DNA of 50,951 bases from Tritrichomonas foetus (lineage: Eukaryota > Parabasalia > Tritrichomonadida > Tritrichomonadidae), in contig MLAK01000880.1 in assembly GCA_001839685.1 (NCBI GenBank), forward strand, positions 1-50,951, in the 5' to 3' direction. The notes beneath the pieces were generated by a model. The model was not told the origin of the DNA, made no database searches, and was given only the letters and a program-made list of their open reading frames with translations. The stretch's first letter is position 1. Each line of letters opens with the position of its first letter. The position numbers were made by a program, and so were the translations under genes. Positions 1-9,283 of this stretch are shown here, one piece after another.

Positions 1-782
1 GATGTTATGACTCAAACATAATATATCTCGAGAAATAGGTTAACCGATTAAAACATAGAAATGTGGAAAATGTAGCACATATTGACGAATAAATGAAGGA
101 AATATAATAAATGCAAATTGCAAGAAATGAAAAGGGAAATTCTAAAAATGAGGATATTTTTCAATATCATGATTGAAGAAGGAAAAAAAAAAAAAGATTA
201 TTTATTTCTGATAACATAAACGATTACAACGAAGAAATTATGCGAAATAAAAATGCTTCTATTGATTCATGAACTTTTACAAAAATTAGAATTCATTTCA
301 TTATCACAATAACATAAATACTATTCATAGTGCAGATTCAACTAAAAGTACAAAGACATTATTTGCACCAATGTTATCTTTCTTATTCATACTTAATCTC
401 AATGGCTCACCATAAAAATCAGATTTTTATGTAATTCTATTTAATTCAAGCATGAGATATCAATAATAAAAAACTCAACAAACAGATATAAAAATTTCTC
501 TATTTTTTCATTTTACACTATCAATTTGTGAATGAAAATTATTGCAAAGCAGAATGCAAACCTATCTTGTGAGTTGGAGCTTACTCATTATATAAAGTCA
601 AGGAAATTTTTCCATATGATTAATTTTGATTACATATATTAATTTTAGATAAATAATTTCTTAGCACTCGGATTAAATATTCGAATATTAAGTTGTTTTC
701 CATAAAAAATCATAAAGATCAACAAAATTGTAATTTATCAATTATCAATCTGTGGAATAGAAAAAATTATTTTCATTATTAT
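1..782. other. intergenic, no gene seen
   Basis: AT-rich spacer downstream of the C39-like peptidase gene. No reading frame with protein-like composition is visible on either strand, and only homopolymer A and T runs stand out. Confidence 0.6.
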
Positions 783-1634
783 TTACTTCCAAGCGACGAT
801 AAATTGCTGGATATTTTCACCTTTTGCAAAAAGCCTTCCATCAAACCAAGAACTAAAGAATCGCTCAGCAGAGAGAATAATATAGCCATCTTGGTAATGA
901 TCAGTGGTGTCGTATGGATCAGCAATAATTAGTACGTCATCGTCTGTGTTTTCTGTTCCCATTGTATCATATCCAATGATTACAAACCAGTGTCCACCCC
1001 ACTCAACACTTTCAACAATCATAGGAATTCCTTTTTTCAATTTATCCAAAAGATATTCTTTAAATTGTAAAAAGCCTTTCTTTGGATCAAATTTGCCATC
1101 AGGAATTCCAACTGATGATTCAATATGATAGTTTCTTTTTCGAAAACATTTTTCTAAATTTTTAGTCGTTGTTCCAAAATCAGGAATCGTATCTAATTCT
1201 TTCGCAAGCAATTGTTCAGTAATTTCTTCCTTCAAATTTTCCCCGAAGTAATTCATGACCATTAATGCGCAAGCTGGGCCACATGAATATTCACAAGTTT
1301 GCTGATATGTCTTAAAATGAGAAATTATAGTTAAGTGATCGTTCGATACAGCATTATAGAAATCGAATCGTTTATAATAAGGCGAATCTTCATGATCATT
1401 TTCATGGAGACGACGGGCAGGACCTAAAATTTCTCCATTCATTGTTCCAACATAGGGAATAGTTAATTCCCGATTATTTTCATCATTTGATGCTTCATTT
1501 TGATAATTTTCATTTGTGTGCTTACAATTATAATATTTGTAGGCAAAGTAAATTGTGGTACCTAAGAAAGTAACTGATGTAACACCTAAAGATATAGTTA
1601 GTGGGATTATTTTTGAACTCTTTTTTGGATTCAT
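783..1634 (-). CDS. membrane-anchored C39-like cysteine peptidase
   Basis: A 283-residue protein. A short basic N-terminus is followed by one hydrophobic segment at about residues 9-33, read as a signal anchor, so the catalytic part should face the lumen or the outside. Residues from about 110 carry a papain-like C39 pattern: a Gln followed by CGPACALMVMNYFG with Cys118 as nucleophile, GGHWFVIIGYD with His215, and IADPYD with Asp239. This Cys-His-Asp order is that of bacteriocin-processing C39 peptidases and the C39_2 family, but no ABC transporter portion is present. The ATG has an initiator TCATTT 8 bases upstream. It diverges from the small gene at 1839. The family is mostly bacterial, so lateral transfer is possible. 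The substrate cannot be told. Confidence 0.7.
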   Translation of the reverse strand: MNPKKSSKIIPLTISLGVTSVTFLGTTIYFAYKYYNCKHTNENYQNEASNDENNRELTIPYVGTMNGEILGPARRLHENDHEDSPYYKRFDFYNAVSNDHLTIISHFKTYQQTCEYSCGPACALMVMNYFGENLKEEITEQLLAKELDTIPDFGTTTKNLEKCFRKRNYHIESSVGIPDGKFDPKKGFLQFKEYLLDKLKKGIPMIVESVEWGGHWFVIIGYDTMGTENTDDDVLIIADPYDTTDHYQDGYIILSAERFFSSWFDGRLFAKGENIQQFIVAWK

Positions 1635-1638
1635 TTCT

Positions 1639-1644
1639 AAATGA
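1639..1644 (-). promoter_or_regulatory. initiator (Inr) for the C39-like peptidase gene
   Basis: On the minus strand this reads TCATTT, matching the trichomonad Inr TCA(+1)Y-T-(T/A). The A is 8 bases before the ATG. A second match, TCACTT, lies about 25 bases further upstream. Confidence 0.5.
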
Positions 1645-1828
1645 ATGTCGAGAACAAAAAAGTGAATTAATTATTTGGAAACCTCAGAAAAAGTTTTATT
1701 AAACGGTCACTGTTTGAAAAGTCATATTCTCAATATATCACTTTTTGAGTTGATTTTTTCAAAAATTGACGTCTGAAAAATAGTTAGTAAATTATTGAAA
1801 TTTGGTAATGTGAAATGAAAAAAAGTAG

Positions 1829-1834
1829 TCATTT
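1829..1834 (+). promoter_or_regulatory. initiator (Inr) deciding the start of the small gene
   Basis: TCATTT with its A at 1831, 8 bases before the ATG at 1839. It lies downstream of the ATG at 1815, so the longer reading frame could not be made from a transcript starting here. Confidence 0.55.
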
Positions 1835-1838
1835 TTTC

Positions 1839-2102
1839 ATGGAAAATAACTCTCGTCCTCCACCTTCCCCGAACTCGAAATCTATTGGCGCATCACGCAA
1901 ATCCCCATTTGGTGAACCCTCTCAAAAAAATTCCCCAAAAGTATCTCCCAGAGCCGAACTACCACTCGAATCCCCACAATTAAACAGGCAGCAATTAATT
2001 GAGAGGCATCATGCTCTCACTGAAGAACTCCAAGCAAAGGAACAACAGCGTGATGCGCTCTTGATGGAAAAGCAAAGACTTGAATCTTTATTGACACAAT
2101 AA
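1839..2102 (+). CDS. small coiled-coil protein, unknown function
   Basis: An 87-residue protein if translation starts at ATG 1839; the frame opens at 1815, but an Inr sits between the two ATGs. The first half is rich in Ser and Pro with repeated Ser-Pro pairs, a possible target of proline-directed kinases. The second half, from about residue 48, is a charged amphipathic helix rich in Gln, Glu and Leu with heptad-like spacing, so a short coiled coil is expected. I recognise no family. It shares a 204-bp divergent intergenic region with the C39-like peptidase gene. Confidence 0.6.
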   Translation: MENNSRPPPSPNSKSIGASRKSPFGEPSQKNSPKVSPRAELPLESPQLNRQQLIERHHALTEELQAKEQQRDALLMEKQRLESLLTQ

Positions 2103-2227
2103 TTTTGAACTTTTTTTTTATCAGTAAAAGGAATTTAAAGCGAACAATTTTGTGGTTTATTATCAACTTTTTATTAGTTCATTTATTTGCAAAAGGCTCT
2201 TTCTTTGTCAAATATAATATAATATAA

Positions 2228-2353
2228 TTTTAAAAGAGGAATTATAGAATAGGAATTTTAAAAGAGGAATTATAGAATAGGAATTTTAGAAGAGGAATTA
2301 TAAAATAGGAATTATAGAAGATGAACTATAGAAGAAGAATTATAGAGGAGGAA
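2228..2353. repeat. 14-bp minisatellite, nine degenerate copies
   Basis: Nine tandem 14-base units of the type TTWTARAAKAGGAA fill 126 bases between the small coiled-coil gene and the 3' end of the kinase gene. The first four form two identical 28-base pairs and later copies drift. The rest of the 2103-2545 spacer holds nothing else I can see. Confidence 0.85.
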
Positions 2354-2545
2354 TTGAAAATTATAAAACATATAAAGATGATAATTTGTCAAATCATTTT
2401 ATTAAAACAAAGCACAGTTTAGTTTAGTATACTGTACAATGATATTCTATTTTTTTCTTATGTGATTTATAATATTTGTATTTTATACTATATAAAGTGT
2501 AAAAAACAACAGACATGTAAAAAACAACAGTGGCAAGACTGACAG

Positions 2546-3823
2546 TTACAGAATTTCAGATAAAGTTGATATGTTAAATGGGGAAAATGATTTTTTCCTT
2601 GTTCGAACTTTCAAGCTGGATTGATGGTACAATGATACAGAATTTTTTCTGCATGGATGTTGTAATATTATTGAATCGCGCTCTTTCTTTTTCACAATTT
2701 GAATTCCAGCTGATTTGAACTTTGTAGTGAATGCTCTCAAAACAGAATTAAATGGATTCACTAATAATTTATTTTCAAGAGAATTACTGAAAAATAAATT
2801 ATCGATTTGTGTTTTGATTTTAACCATTCTCAAGATTCGATACACCATAGTTAATTCGTTATCGTCGCCATTTTTGAGACTTGAAACAACCTTATCAGAG
2901 TCAATTCCATTCATTCTTAAGACATTTAAAGAATCAATATCAAAATCATCAATATTTTCAATTAATTTCAAATCTGGATTTTTTAGGAACGAATCAGAAA
3001 GAAAATGATGATATTTTGAATCTGTTATAAAAGGATGAAGTTCAATTTCTTCAAGTGTAATTCTTTTTTCAGGTGACTTTTCAAATATTTTAGTTAAGAG
3101 GTCAACTAATTCACATGACATTTTATGTGAATAATATGGTTGGGCATGAAGAATTTTTTGTGTGGTTTCATGATAATTCCTTCCTTCAAAGGGGAGTCTT
3201 CCTGTTACAAGTGCATATAAGACAACACCGCAACTCCATATATCAATGCTTTTTGTATAAGGCTGTCCCACAAGCAGCTCAGGTGCAGCATATGGATAGG
3301 ATCCGCATTGTGTTTGACATCTGCTTGCGTAGCTTTGTTTACTTAACCCAAAATCAATCAAACGAATAGAATTTCCTTCAATTAAAATATTTTCAAGCTT
3401 GATATCTCGGTGTATGATATTTTTTTGATTATGTAAATATTTGATGGCCGACAAAATTTGGATGAGTATCATTTGTGCTTTTTCTTCACTAAGTCCCTTA
3501 TTTGCATTAACATGTTGCAGCAAAGTCTCACCCTCAACAATTTCTGTTACAATAACTTCATCTGATTCAGTCATGCATTTCCCAAAATAATGAAGGATGA
3601 AAGGATGATCTAAACAGTAGTGAAGTCTGATTTCATTCATGAATTGTGCATGAATATCTGTTTCGTTCAGCTCATCGTGGTTAATAAATTTGAGTGCAAC
3701 TGGACAAAAGGTTTTCGTATGTATTGCTTTAAAAATACTTGCGCTCGATCCACTTCCGATTTCGATAAAGTCAGTAAAACAGTCCAAAGTCGCTAGTCCA
3801 TTTAATCTATGTGTACTTTGCAT
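2546..3823 (-). CDS. CAMK/CAMKL-type Ser/Thr protein kinase with UBA-like segment
   Basis: A 425-residue kinase. The frame can be read back to 3835, but only through a TTG, so the ATG at 3823 (MQSTHRLNG) is taken. The kinase domain covers about residues 12-270: a glycine loop IGSGSSAS, VALKF with the ATP-binding Lys, HRDIKLEN in the catalytic loop, DFG in LIDFGLSK, and AAPELL. Subdomain order and the LEN motif fit the CAMKL (AMPK/MARK/SNF1-like) group. After the domain, LRMNGIDSDKVVSSLKNG and a nearby YRILRM resemble the UBA-like helices that follow the kinase domain in MARK and AMPK relatives. The C-terminal 80 residues are basic and unassigned. All catalytic residues seem present, so an active enzyme is expected. 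Confidence 0.88.
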   Translation of the reverse strand: MQSTHRLNGLATLDCFTDFIEIGSGSSASIFKAIHTKTFCPVALKFINHDELNETDIHAQFMNEIRLHYCLDHPFILHYFGKCMTESDEVIVTEIVEGETLLQHVNANKGLSEEKAQMILIQILSAIKYLHNQKNIIHRDIKLENILIEGNSIRLIDFGLSKQSYASRCQTQCGSYPYAAPELLVGQPYTKSIDIWSCGVVLYALVTGRLPFEGRNYHETTQKILHAQPYYSHKMSCELVDLLTKIFEKSPEKRITLEEIELHPFITDSKYHHFLSDSFLKNPDLKLIENIDDFDIDSLNVLRMNGIDSDKVVSSLKNGDDNELTMVYRILRMVKIKTQIDNLFFSNSLENKLLVNPFNSVLRAFTTKFKSAGIQIVKKKERDSIILQHPCRKNSVSLYHQSSLKVRTRKKSFSPFNISTLSEIL

Positions 3824-4771
3824 TTCTGAAGGCAATATAACAATTTTTTATGAAAGAATTTTATGAGATTTAATTCATTCAAATAGTTTCTTTTTCTATA
3901 TGCTGAGATAATGCATTCGATAAAAAGACGCACAATTTTGTTTACCATCTGATTTTTTTTCTGAGTTCACACACAATTCATTTAGATTGAAAAAATATAG
4001 AAATTGAAATATTATATTCAAAAATTTGGTTACATTTTCATAAAAGTTTAGAAAGCAACAGATTCAATTATGATTTTTATTAATACATAGAAAATTTGTG
4101 TATTTTGATTTAAAATAAGTATTCACAAAAATCGCACTTTACCTCCAAAAAAAATATGAAAGTTCCGAATTTATTTTGTTTTTTCTGGTAATATTGTAGT
4201 TTTAGAATGGATATATGCATTAAGGGGATTTTCTTTTTGCATTTATCATCAGAATCTGGACATTTCTATAGATTCCATTGAAAAAGTTGCCTAACTTTTC
4301 AAATTTACCTCCGAACATTAAATAAACAGTGTTAAATTTGGAGAAAAAATGAAATTGATGGATATCTAAAAAGATTGAAGAAGAAGAAGCGCGAACCCTA
4401 GAAGAAAACCCTAAAGTAAATGTTTCAAATCAGCGCATGTGAAGTTGTTCTTGGTTGAAAATAATTGCACTGGTAAAAATTACGGTAATAAATTCTACCA
4501 AAAAGTCATTAGGACAATTTCATATTCAATCATTTTGACAATTTCATTCAATGAAAAAGCCATTGTCAAAGTTAAAAGAATTGATTGAATTTGGTATTAG
4601 ATAAGAATTGAAATAATTCAATGCACACCATTCAATTGAACTTCTTCAATACACAATCTTTCATGACAATAGAATTAATAATTATAAATATATCGCTAAA
4701 TAAATATTTTATTTAACTTAACTTTTATGAGTTAATTCTAATAACAAAATATCAGGATGATCTTTTCTCAT
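3824..4771. other. intergenic, no gene seen
   Basis: A 948-base AT-rich spacer between two minus-strand genes. It should hold the promoter of the kinase gene. No perfect Inr is seen just upstream of ATG 3823; the nearest sequence is TTCAGAA. I see no coding-like frame. Confidence 0.5.
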
Positions 4772-5314
4772 TCAGATCAAAACAACTGAGTTGGTTCGAG
4801 AACTGAACGAAATACCTGGAAGCTTTCCTCTCTTAACAATATCAAATCCCATTGTGATACGTGGCATCATTCTGTCTTCCTGATAGCAATTGTGTCTAAA
4901 ACCGTCAGTCATGTTCTTCACCGTTTCTGGTTGAATCATCAACTTGGGATAATTAGGTTCTAAAGAACCAGTTGAGTTGCTTTGATTAATCATAGTTGAT
5001 GATTTGGGCTCTACGCTTTGGTTTGTGCTATTATCGGATTGAATCATATTGACATTATATTGGTGAGATCCTCTTTTGGCTCTGTTAGCAGTTGAATATT
5101 GAGGTGTCACTGATTGAGCTTGAGTCCTGGCAAGGTTCTCTTGGCGGCTCTGCCATGCGTGAATATAGAGCTCAGGTGGTGGTTGAGCAATGAACTTTGC
5201 GACGCGGTTCCTTTTGGTCTGGATTTTCCCATCCTGCTGGCCTTCGTTCATTGTAGATGCTGGTATATCTTCGTTGGTGAAATAGTAGACTTGTGGGCTG
5301 TAGTATGGATTCAT
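4772..5314 (-). CDS. hypothetical protein, 180 aa, disordered
   Basis: The protein is rich in Asn, Ser, Gln and Pro, with no membrane segment or family I recognise. It starts with a Tyr-rich stretch (MNPYYSPQVYYF), has a basic patch TKRNRVAKF around residues 34-42, then a segment with APPPELYIHAW-like character, a Ser/Asn linker, and a final region ending near GISFSSRTNSVVLI. A TCATTT initiator 13 bases upstream of the ATG and codon use like its neighbours argue that it is a real gene rather than a chance frame. Confidence 0.65.
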   Translation of the reverse strand: MNPYYSPQVYYFTNEDIPASTMNEGQQDGKIQTKRNRVAKFIAQPPPELYIHAWQSRQENLARTQAQSVTPQYSTANRAKRGSHQYNVNMIQSDNSTNQSVEPKSSTMINQSNSTGSLEPNYPKLMIQPETVKNMTDGFRHNCYQEDRMMPRITMGFDIVKRGKLPGISFSSRTNSVVLI

Positions 5315-5323
5315 TTGATGATG

Positions 5324-5329
5324 AAATGA
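5324..5329 (-). promoter_or_regulatory. initiator (Inr) for the 180-aa gene
   Basis: Reads TCATTT on the minus strand, with the A 13 bases before the ATG at 5314. Confidence 0.5.
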
Positions 5330-7722
5330 CAGAAATATTTTAATCTCCGATTTTTAAGGAGCACGTATTAATTTTGAAAAAGAAATTGACTTTTGAATAA
5401 AGATTGGAAGTGTCAAAGAATGAAATAAAAATATATCGAAGGAAAATCATGGAAATATAATGCAAATGTTGATATAAGGTCGAAAGGTAATAGGTGAATA
5501 TTGTTTGAAATTTGATGTTCATTCTATACAATTATTTATGATATTTTTTGGTGTTTCTTATAGTTCCAACAATTATGAATAATCTTTTGATAAAAAAAAC
5601 ACCATATTCAAAATTTAAAACTAGAATCAGAAAATTCACTAAAGATAGATACGTTTAATTGAAATCATTTTTTGGTTGAAACTTAAATTTATGCTTTTTG
5701 AAAAGTATTATTATGAATTATGGATCGATAAGAGAGAAAACGCGTTTTAAATCATAAAAAATCTATTATAGAACACTAATGTGGAGGAGTTTAAGAATGT
5801 ATATTTGTTCTTTCATGATACTTCCAAAAAAATCTATTTTTTTACCAGATTAATAAAGATAAATTTAATATCTAATTTTATTTTCATTTCTCCAGTTTGG
5901 ATGAAATTCAATTACATTCAATTTCAATGCCAGCTTTTTCTTTCATGTAAAATTGAAGTGGTTTCGATTCGAAACTTTCAAATTAGAAATTCTTTCGATA
6001 CTCCTTGATATTTTGACTATATATGGTCTATCTTCATTCGCATCTGTTATTTTCAATTTCTATTTCACATTATCAAAAAATGAAAAAGAAATAATTGAAT
6101 AACTTGATTCAAAATCAAGTTATGACAAATTTTTCGATTTTTCCATCAAAAACATTTCAAATATTTTAACCCATAAACATCAATACTAAACGAAATAGAC
6201 ATTCAATTTTATTATTGTTGGCAGTTTTATTAAATTTGAAAAATTGGGTTTGGATATTTTAGAACTTCATTAAAATCAAATCTAATCAAATGAGCAGAGT
6301 TGTTTATAAGAGCATATATCAGATTTTCAAGCGTACATCTAATAGAAAATAAACCAATAAAAAGATATCAACACTCAAAATTCGGATTTAATTTATAATT
6401 GCCAAAATATTTGAGCATCTAACATATACTGTAATTATTTTAGTCCCTTTAGTAATTCACTTTAGGAGGTATTGATGTTTAGATGATTAGAAACATCTTC
6501 ACTTTTTGAGAAAGATACTTCTCAAATGATTTATTGAGTTCGATAACCAATTGAATAATGATTGAGATCGATCCATGAATAAGATTTTGGAATCAATCCA
6601 ACAGCTTTCACCCTCAAATGGAATTCTAAGGATTTTGTTATCTTATTATTTATCTTAAAATACCTGTCAAGAAAAGAATCATCTATGAATTCACTCATTA
6701 TTACCTCAGTGTGAACATAAATTTCTCTTAAATCACTGTTGTAATATTGATAAGAAATAATAATTATATAAATCGAGAAAAATCTGTATTCAAAAGAGAG
6801 AAGTAAAAAGTGAGTAGTTTTTTCAGGAAATCTATCAATGCCAAATAATGAGCGAATAAGACTCAAAAATGTTTCAATTGGTTGATTTCACCTATCAGAA
6901 ATTAAGTTGTAAATAAAGAAAAATCAGGCCTTAAACTACATTATAAGATGAAATTGTCTAAATTTAATCCAATTAATGAATTGAAAAAGAAAGGCATTCA
7001 TCATATGAATATGATTTATTTTGGTCTCAGGGAATTTAGTTATCGAATCTAAACTTTTGGATACAACTAGTCAAGATTTGATAATGAAAAACCGATTTGG
7101 TGCGGCTAATATCTCTGGTATCTTCATTTCATAAGTTATGTTATCGTTTTTGGTCAATTTTTGCCTCACAAGGTTAATTATTTTTCGTGATTCATATTCG
7201 AAAAACTCTTTTCCACTTTATTTACTACGAGAAATTAAATCTGCATTTCGTTCCCGCAAATTATTACTCTCAATGAAAAAAAATTGTATAGTTTATAGTG
7301 GAACTCTTTCAATGATAATTCACCTTTTTGTTGATGGCTTTGAAAAAGTAGCATCGTAAAATTTATTACAAAAATAATGGAAATATTTATCCTCATTTTT
7401 CTCCAATGATGTTTCGAATTTGATTTTATTTCCTGATAATTTGGTCAGTATATTAAAATTAAATGCCAAATAATGTGAATAGAAAACATGATTCCTCATA
7501 GAACATTGCAAACTTGACACTGTTTGACTGTTCTAATTCAATTTATAGAAACACACGGGCGGAACTTTTTCAATGATTCTATATCAGAAATATCTCGCTT
7601 AAATAGAAATTCGATAAAAATTGAATTAAATTTAATATTCAGTTTTCCTCTTATTCAATATTTGAACAAATATGTATAGAATTAATAGACGATGGATAAA
7701 CAAATTGATAGATCAAATCATA

Positions 7723-7728
7723 TCACTA
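7723..7728 (+). promoter_or_regulatory. initiator (Inr) for glucokinase
   Basis: TCACTA followed by a T-run; the A at 7725 is 25 bases before the ATG at 7750. It lies inside the longest reading frame, which therefore overextends the gene. Confidence 0.6.
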
Positions 7729-7749
7729 TTTTTTAAATCTCAGAAAAGA

Positions 7750-8871
7750 ATGTTTGCTGGAAATGCAATTGCACCAATAAAGAATTGGGCTGTTGATGGT
7801 AAAATCACACTCACAGTTGGTATTGATATCGGTGGTTCTGGCCTCAGAATTCGTCTTGTCAATCACATGAAGCCAGAAGAAATCGTCGATCTTCCGCACG
7901 TTAAAGCACAGTCAACTGAAGAATGTGTTCAAGTTTTTAAGAACCTCATTGAAACAATTCATGAAGTTGCAGGACAATTTGAATCGAAAGGGGCCGCCCT
8001 CGCTCTTGCCGGCCCAATCAAGGATGGAGTATGTCTTTTAACAAATTGGCCAGGTGAACCCCAAGACAGGACAATCAAAATCGTTGATCTTCCCAATGAA
8101 ATTTGCCCACATGACAAAACAGTATTTTTGAATGATCTTGAAGCAGGAGCATATGGAGTTATTGCTGCAGATGACCAGAAAATCATCGGCACACTATTTG
8201 AACAACTCTGGTCACACGTTGCGTCAAAAGGCAAAATAGTAAGTGATTCCAGAACTGCAGTTCTTGCAATGGGAAGTGGTCTTGGTGCTGCTCTCATCCT
8301 TAAATCACCAATGCTTGATGATCCACTTGTTCTTCCAACCGAGCTCGGTCACATGCAGATTCCAGTCGTCTGTAAAGAAGATCCAACCTGCAAAGAAGAA
8401 TACGAACTTATTCAGCACATTTCTAATCACTACTATGATGGTAAACAAACCCCAGAATTTGAAGACATTGCTTCAGGAAGAGGACTTTGCTTGGCTTACC
8501 AATTCTTTGTAAAGAAGAACCAAAACAAGGTTTTACCAGTCGATCAAATCAATGCTGGACAAGTTGCTGAACAAGCAAGACAAGGTGATAAAACAGCTAA
8601 ACAAGCACTCACTTGGCATTACAAAGTATTCATGAGGTCTGCAAAAGCTGTTGCAACATCACTCGTTTGTGATTCAGTCATTCTTGCCCTTGACAACCAA
8701 GTCAAGAATGCTTGGTTCGTAAACGCAATCGCTGACCAACTTCATGATGAATTCTACAACTTTATCAGACCAGACTGGATGAATGGAATTCGCGTGTACG
8801 CTCAAAGTAAGGTACTGAACTTCAACCTTCTTGGAACTGCTTATGTTGCGGAACAAATTACTCACCAATAA
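7750..8871 (+). CDS. bacterial-type glucokinase
   Basis: A 373-residue enzyme that phosphorylates glucose with ATP to glucose 6-phosphate, the entry step of glycolysis. The frame extends to an ATG at 7672, but the extra 26 residues are basic and unlike the family, and an Inr at 7723 precedes only the ATG at 7750. Motifs: GIDIGGSGLRI (phosphate 1), LNDLEAGAYG with catalytic Asp129, AMGSGLGAALI (phosphate 2), PTELGHMQIP with the sugar-contacting Glu/His region, and a C-terminal NLLGTAYVA. This is the ROK-unrelated Glk family known from bacteria and from trichomonads, where glucokinase is considered of bacterial descent. The stop overlaps TAAA. The gene is convergent with the NDR kinase gene. 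Confidence 0.93.
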   Translation: MFAGNAIAPIKNWAVDGKITLTVGIDIGGSGLRIRLVNHMKPEEIVDLPHVKAQSTEECVQVFKNLIETIHEVAGQFESKGAALALAGPIKDGVCLLTNWPGEPQDRTIKIVDLPNEICPHDKTVFLNDLEAGAYGVIAADDQKIIGTLFEQLWSHVASKGKIVSDSRTAVLAMGSGLGAALILKSPMLDDPLVLPTELGHMQIPVVCKEDPTCKEEYELIQHISNHYYDGKQTPEFEDIASGRGLCLAYQFFVKKNQNKVLPVDQINAGQVAEQARQGDKTAKQALTWHYKVFMRSAKAVATSLVCDSVILALDNQVKNAWFVNAIADQLHDEFYNFIRPDWMNGIRVYAQSKVLNFNLLGTAYVAEQITHQ

Positions 8872-8970
8872 ATATACAGATGAAAATTTTCTAAAATGCA
8901 CGAATTTGTTTCATTTTAATCTATCGATTTCTCTATTTGTGTCTTTCCTGTTTCTTTTTGTTTGTCATTT

Positions 8971-9006
8971 ATTATTATTATTATTATTATTGTTTGTTTG
9001 TTTGAT
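8971..9006. repeat. ATT microsatellite followed by GTTT repeats
   Basis: Seven ATT units and then several TTTG units in the 412-base convergent spacer between the glucokinase and NDR kinase 3' ends. Nothing else is seen in that spacer apart from TAAA signals. Confidence 0.8.
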
Positions 9007-9283
9007 TGTTTTTGTTTTTAAGTTTCTTCTTGTTTCCATGTTATTTCAACATGTTCTGCTCTTCACTATAGAGTTACTCAAATAAATGTGATGATAAAAT
9101 ACTTGGTTGAATATATTTTTTTTCTATTTGGTAATATAAAGGAAATATAAAAGTAAATTTTGTAATTTATACTTTATTTATATACAAATTGATGATCAAT
9201 CAAGCTAAATGATTGGTTACTATATCATCATTTTAAATACATACATGGTTTGTTTAGAAAACAATTTTTCTTGTTTCTTTTGA

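Larger units (their letters stand above)
5315..7749. other. 2.4-kb region without a convincing gene
   Basis: Only short frames occur here. The longest, on the minus strand at 6531-6866, opens at a TTG and has a Phe/Ile/Tyr-rich, spacer-like composition. A plus-strand frame at 7138-7359 has no recognisable motif. The last 80 bases hold the promoter of the glucokinase gene. Old relics may be hidden here, but I cannot support one. Confidence 0.5.

Noticed and set aside
4380..4420. Two CCCTAA-like motifs suggesting telomeric repeats
   Set aside because: Only isolated occurrences in AT-rich spacer, not in tandem.
5781..6008. Plus-strand frame of 75 codons
   Set aside because: Composition of AT-rich spacer, no homology pattern.
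6531..6866. Minus-strand frame of 111 codons
   Set aside because: Starts at TTG, Phe/Ile/Tyr-heavy spacer-like composition, no motif.
7138..7359. Plus-strand frame of 73 codons
   Set aside because: No recognisable motif and no Inr just upstream; could at best be a relic.
7672..7749. 26-residue N-terminal extension of glucokinase as an organelle targeting peptide
   Set aside because: The initiator at 7723 lies inside it, and the family starts near the ATG at 7750.
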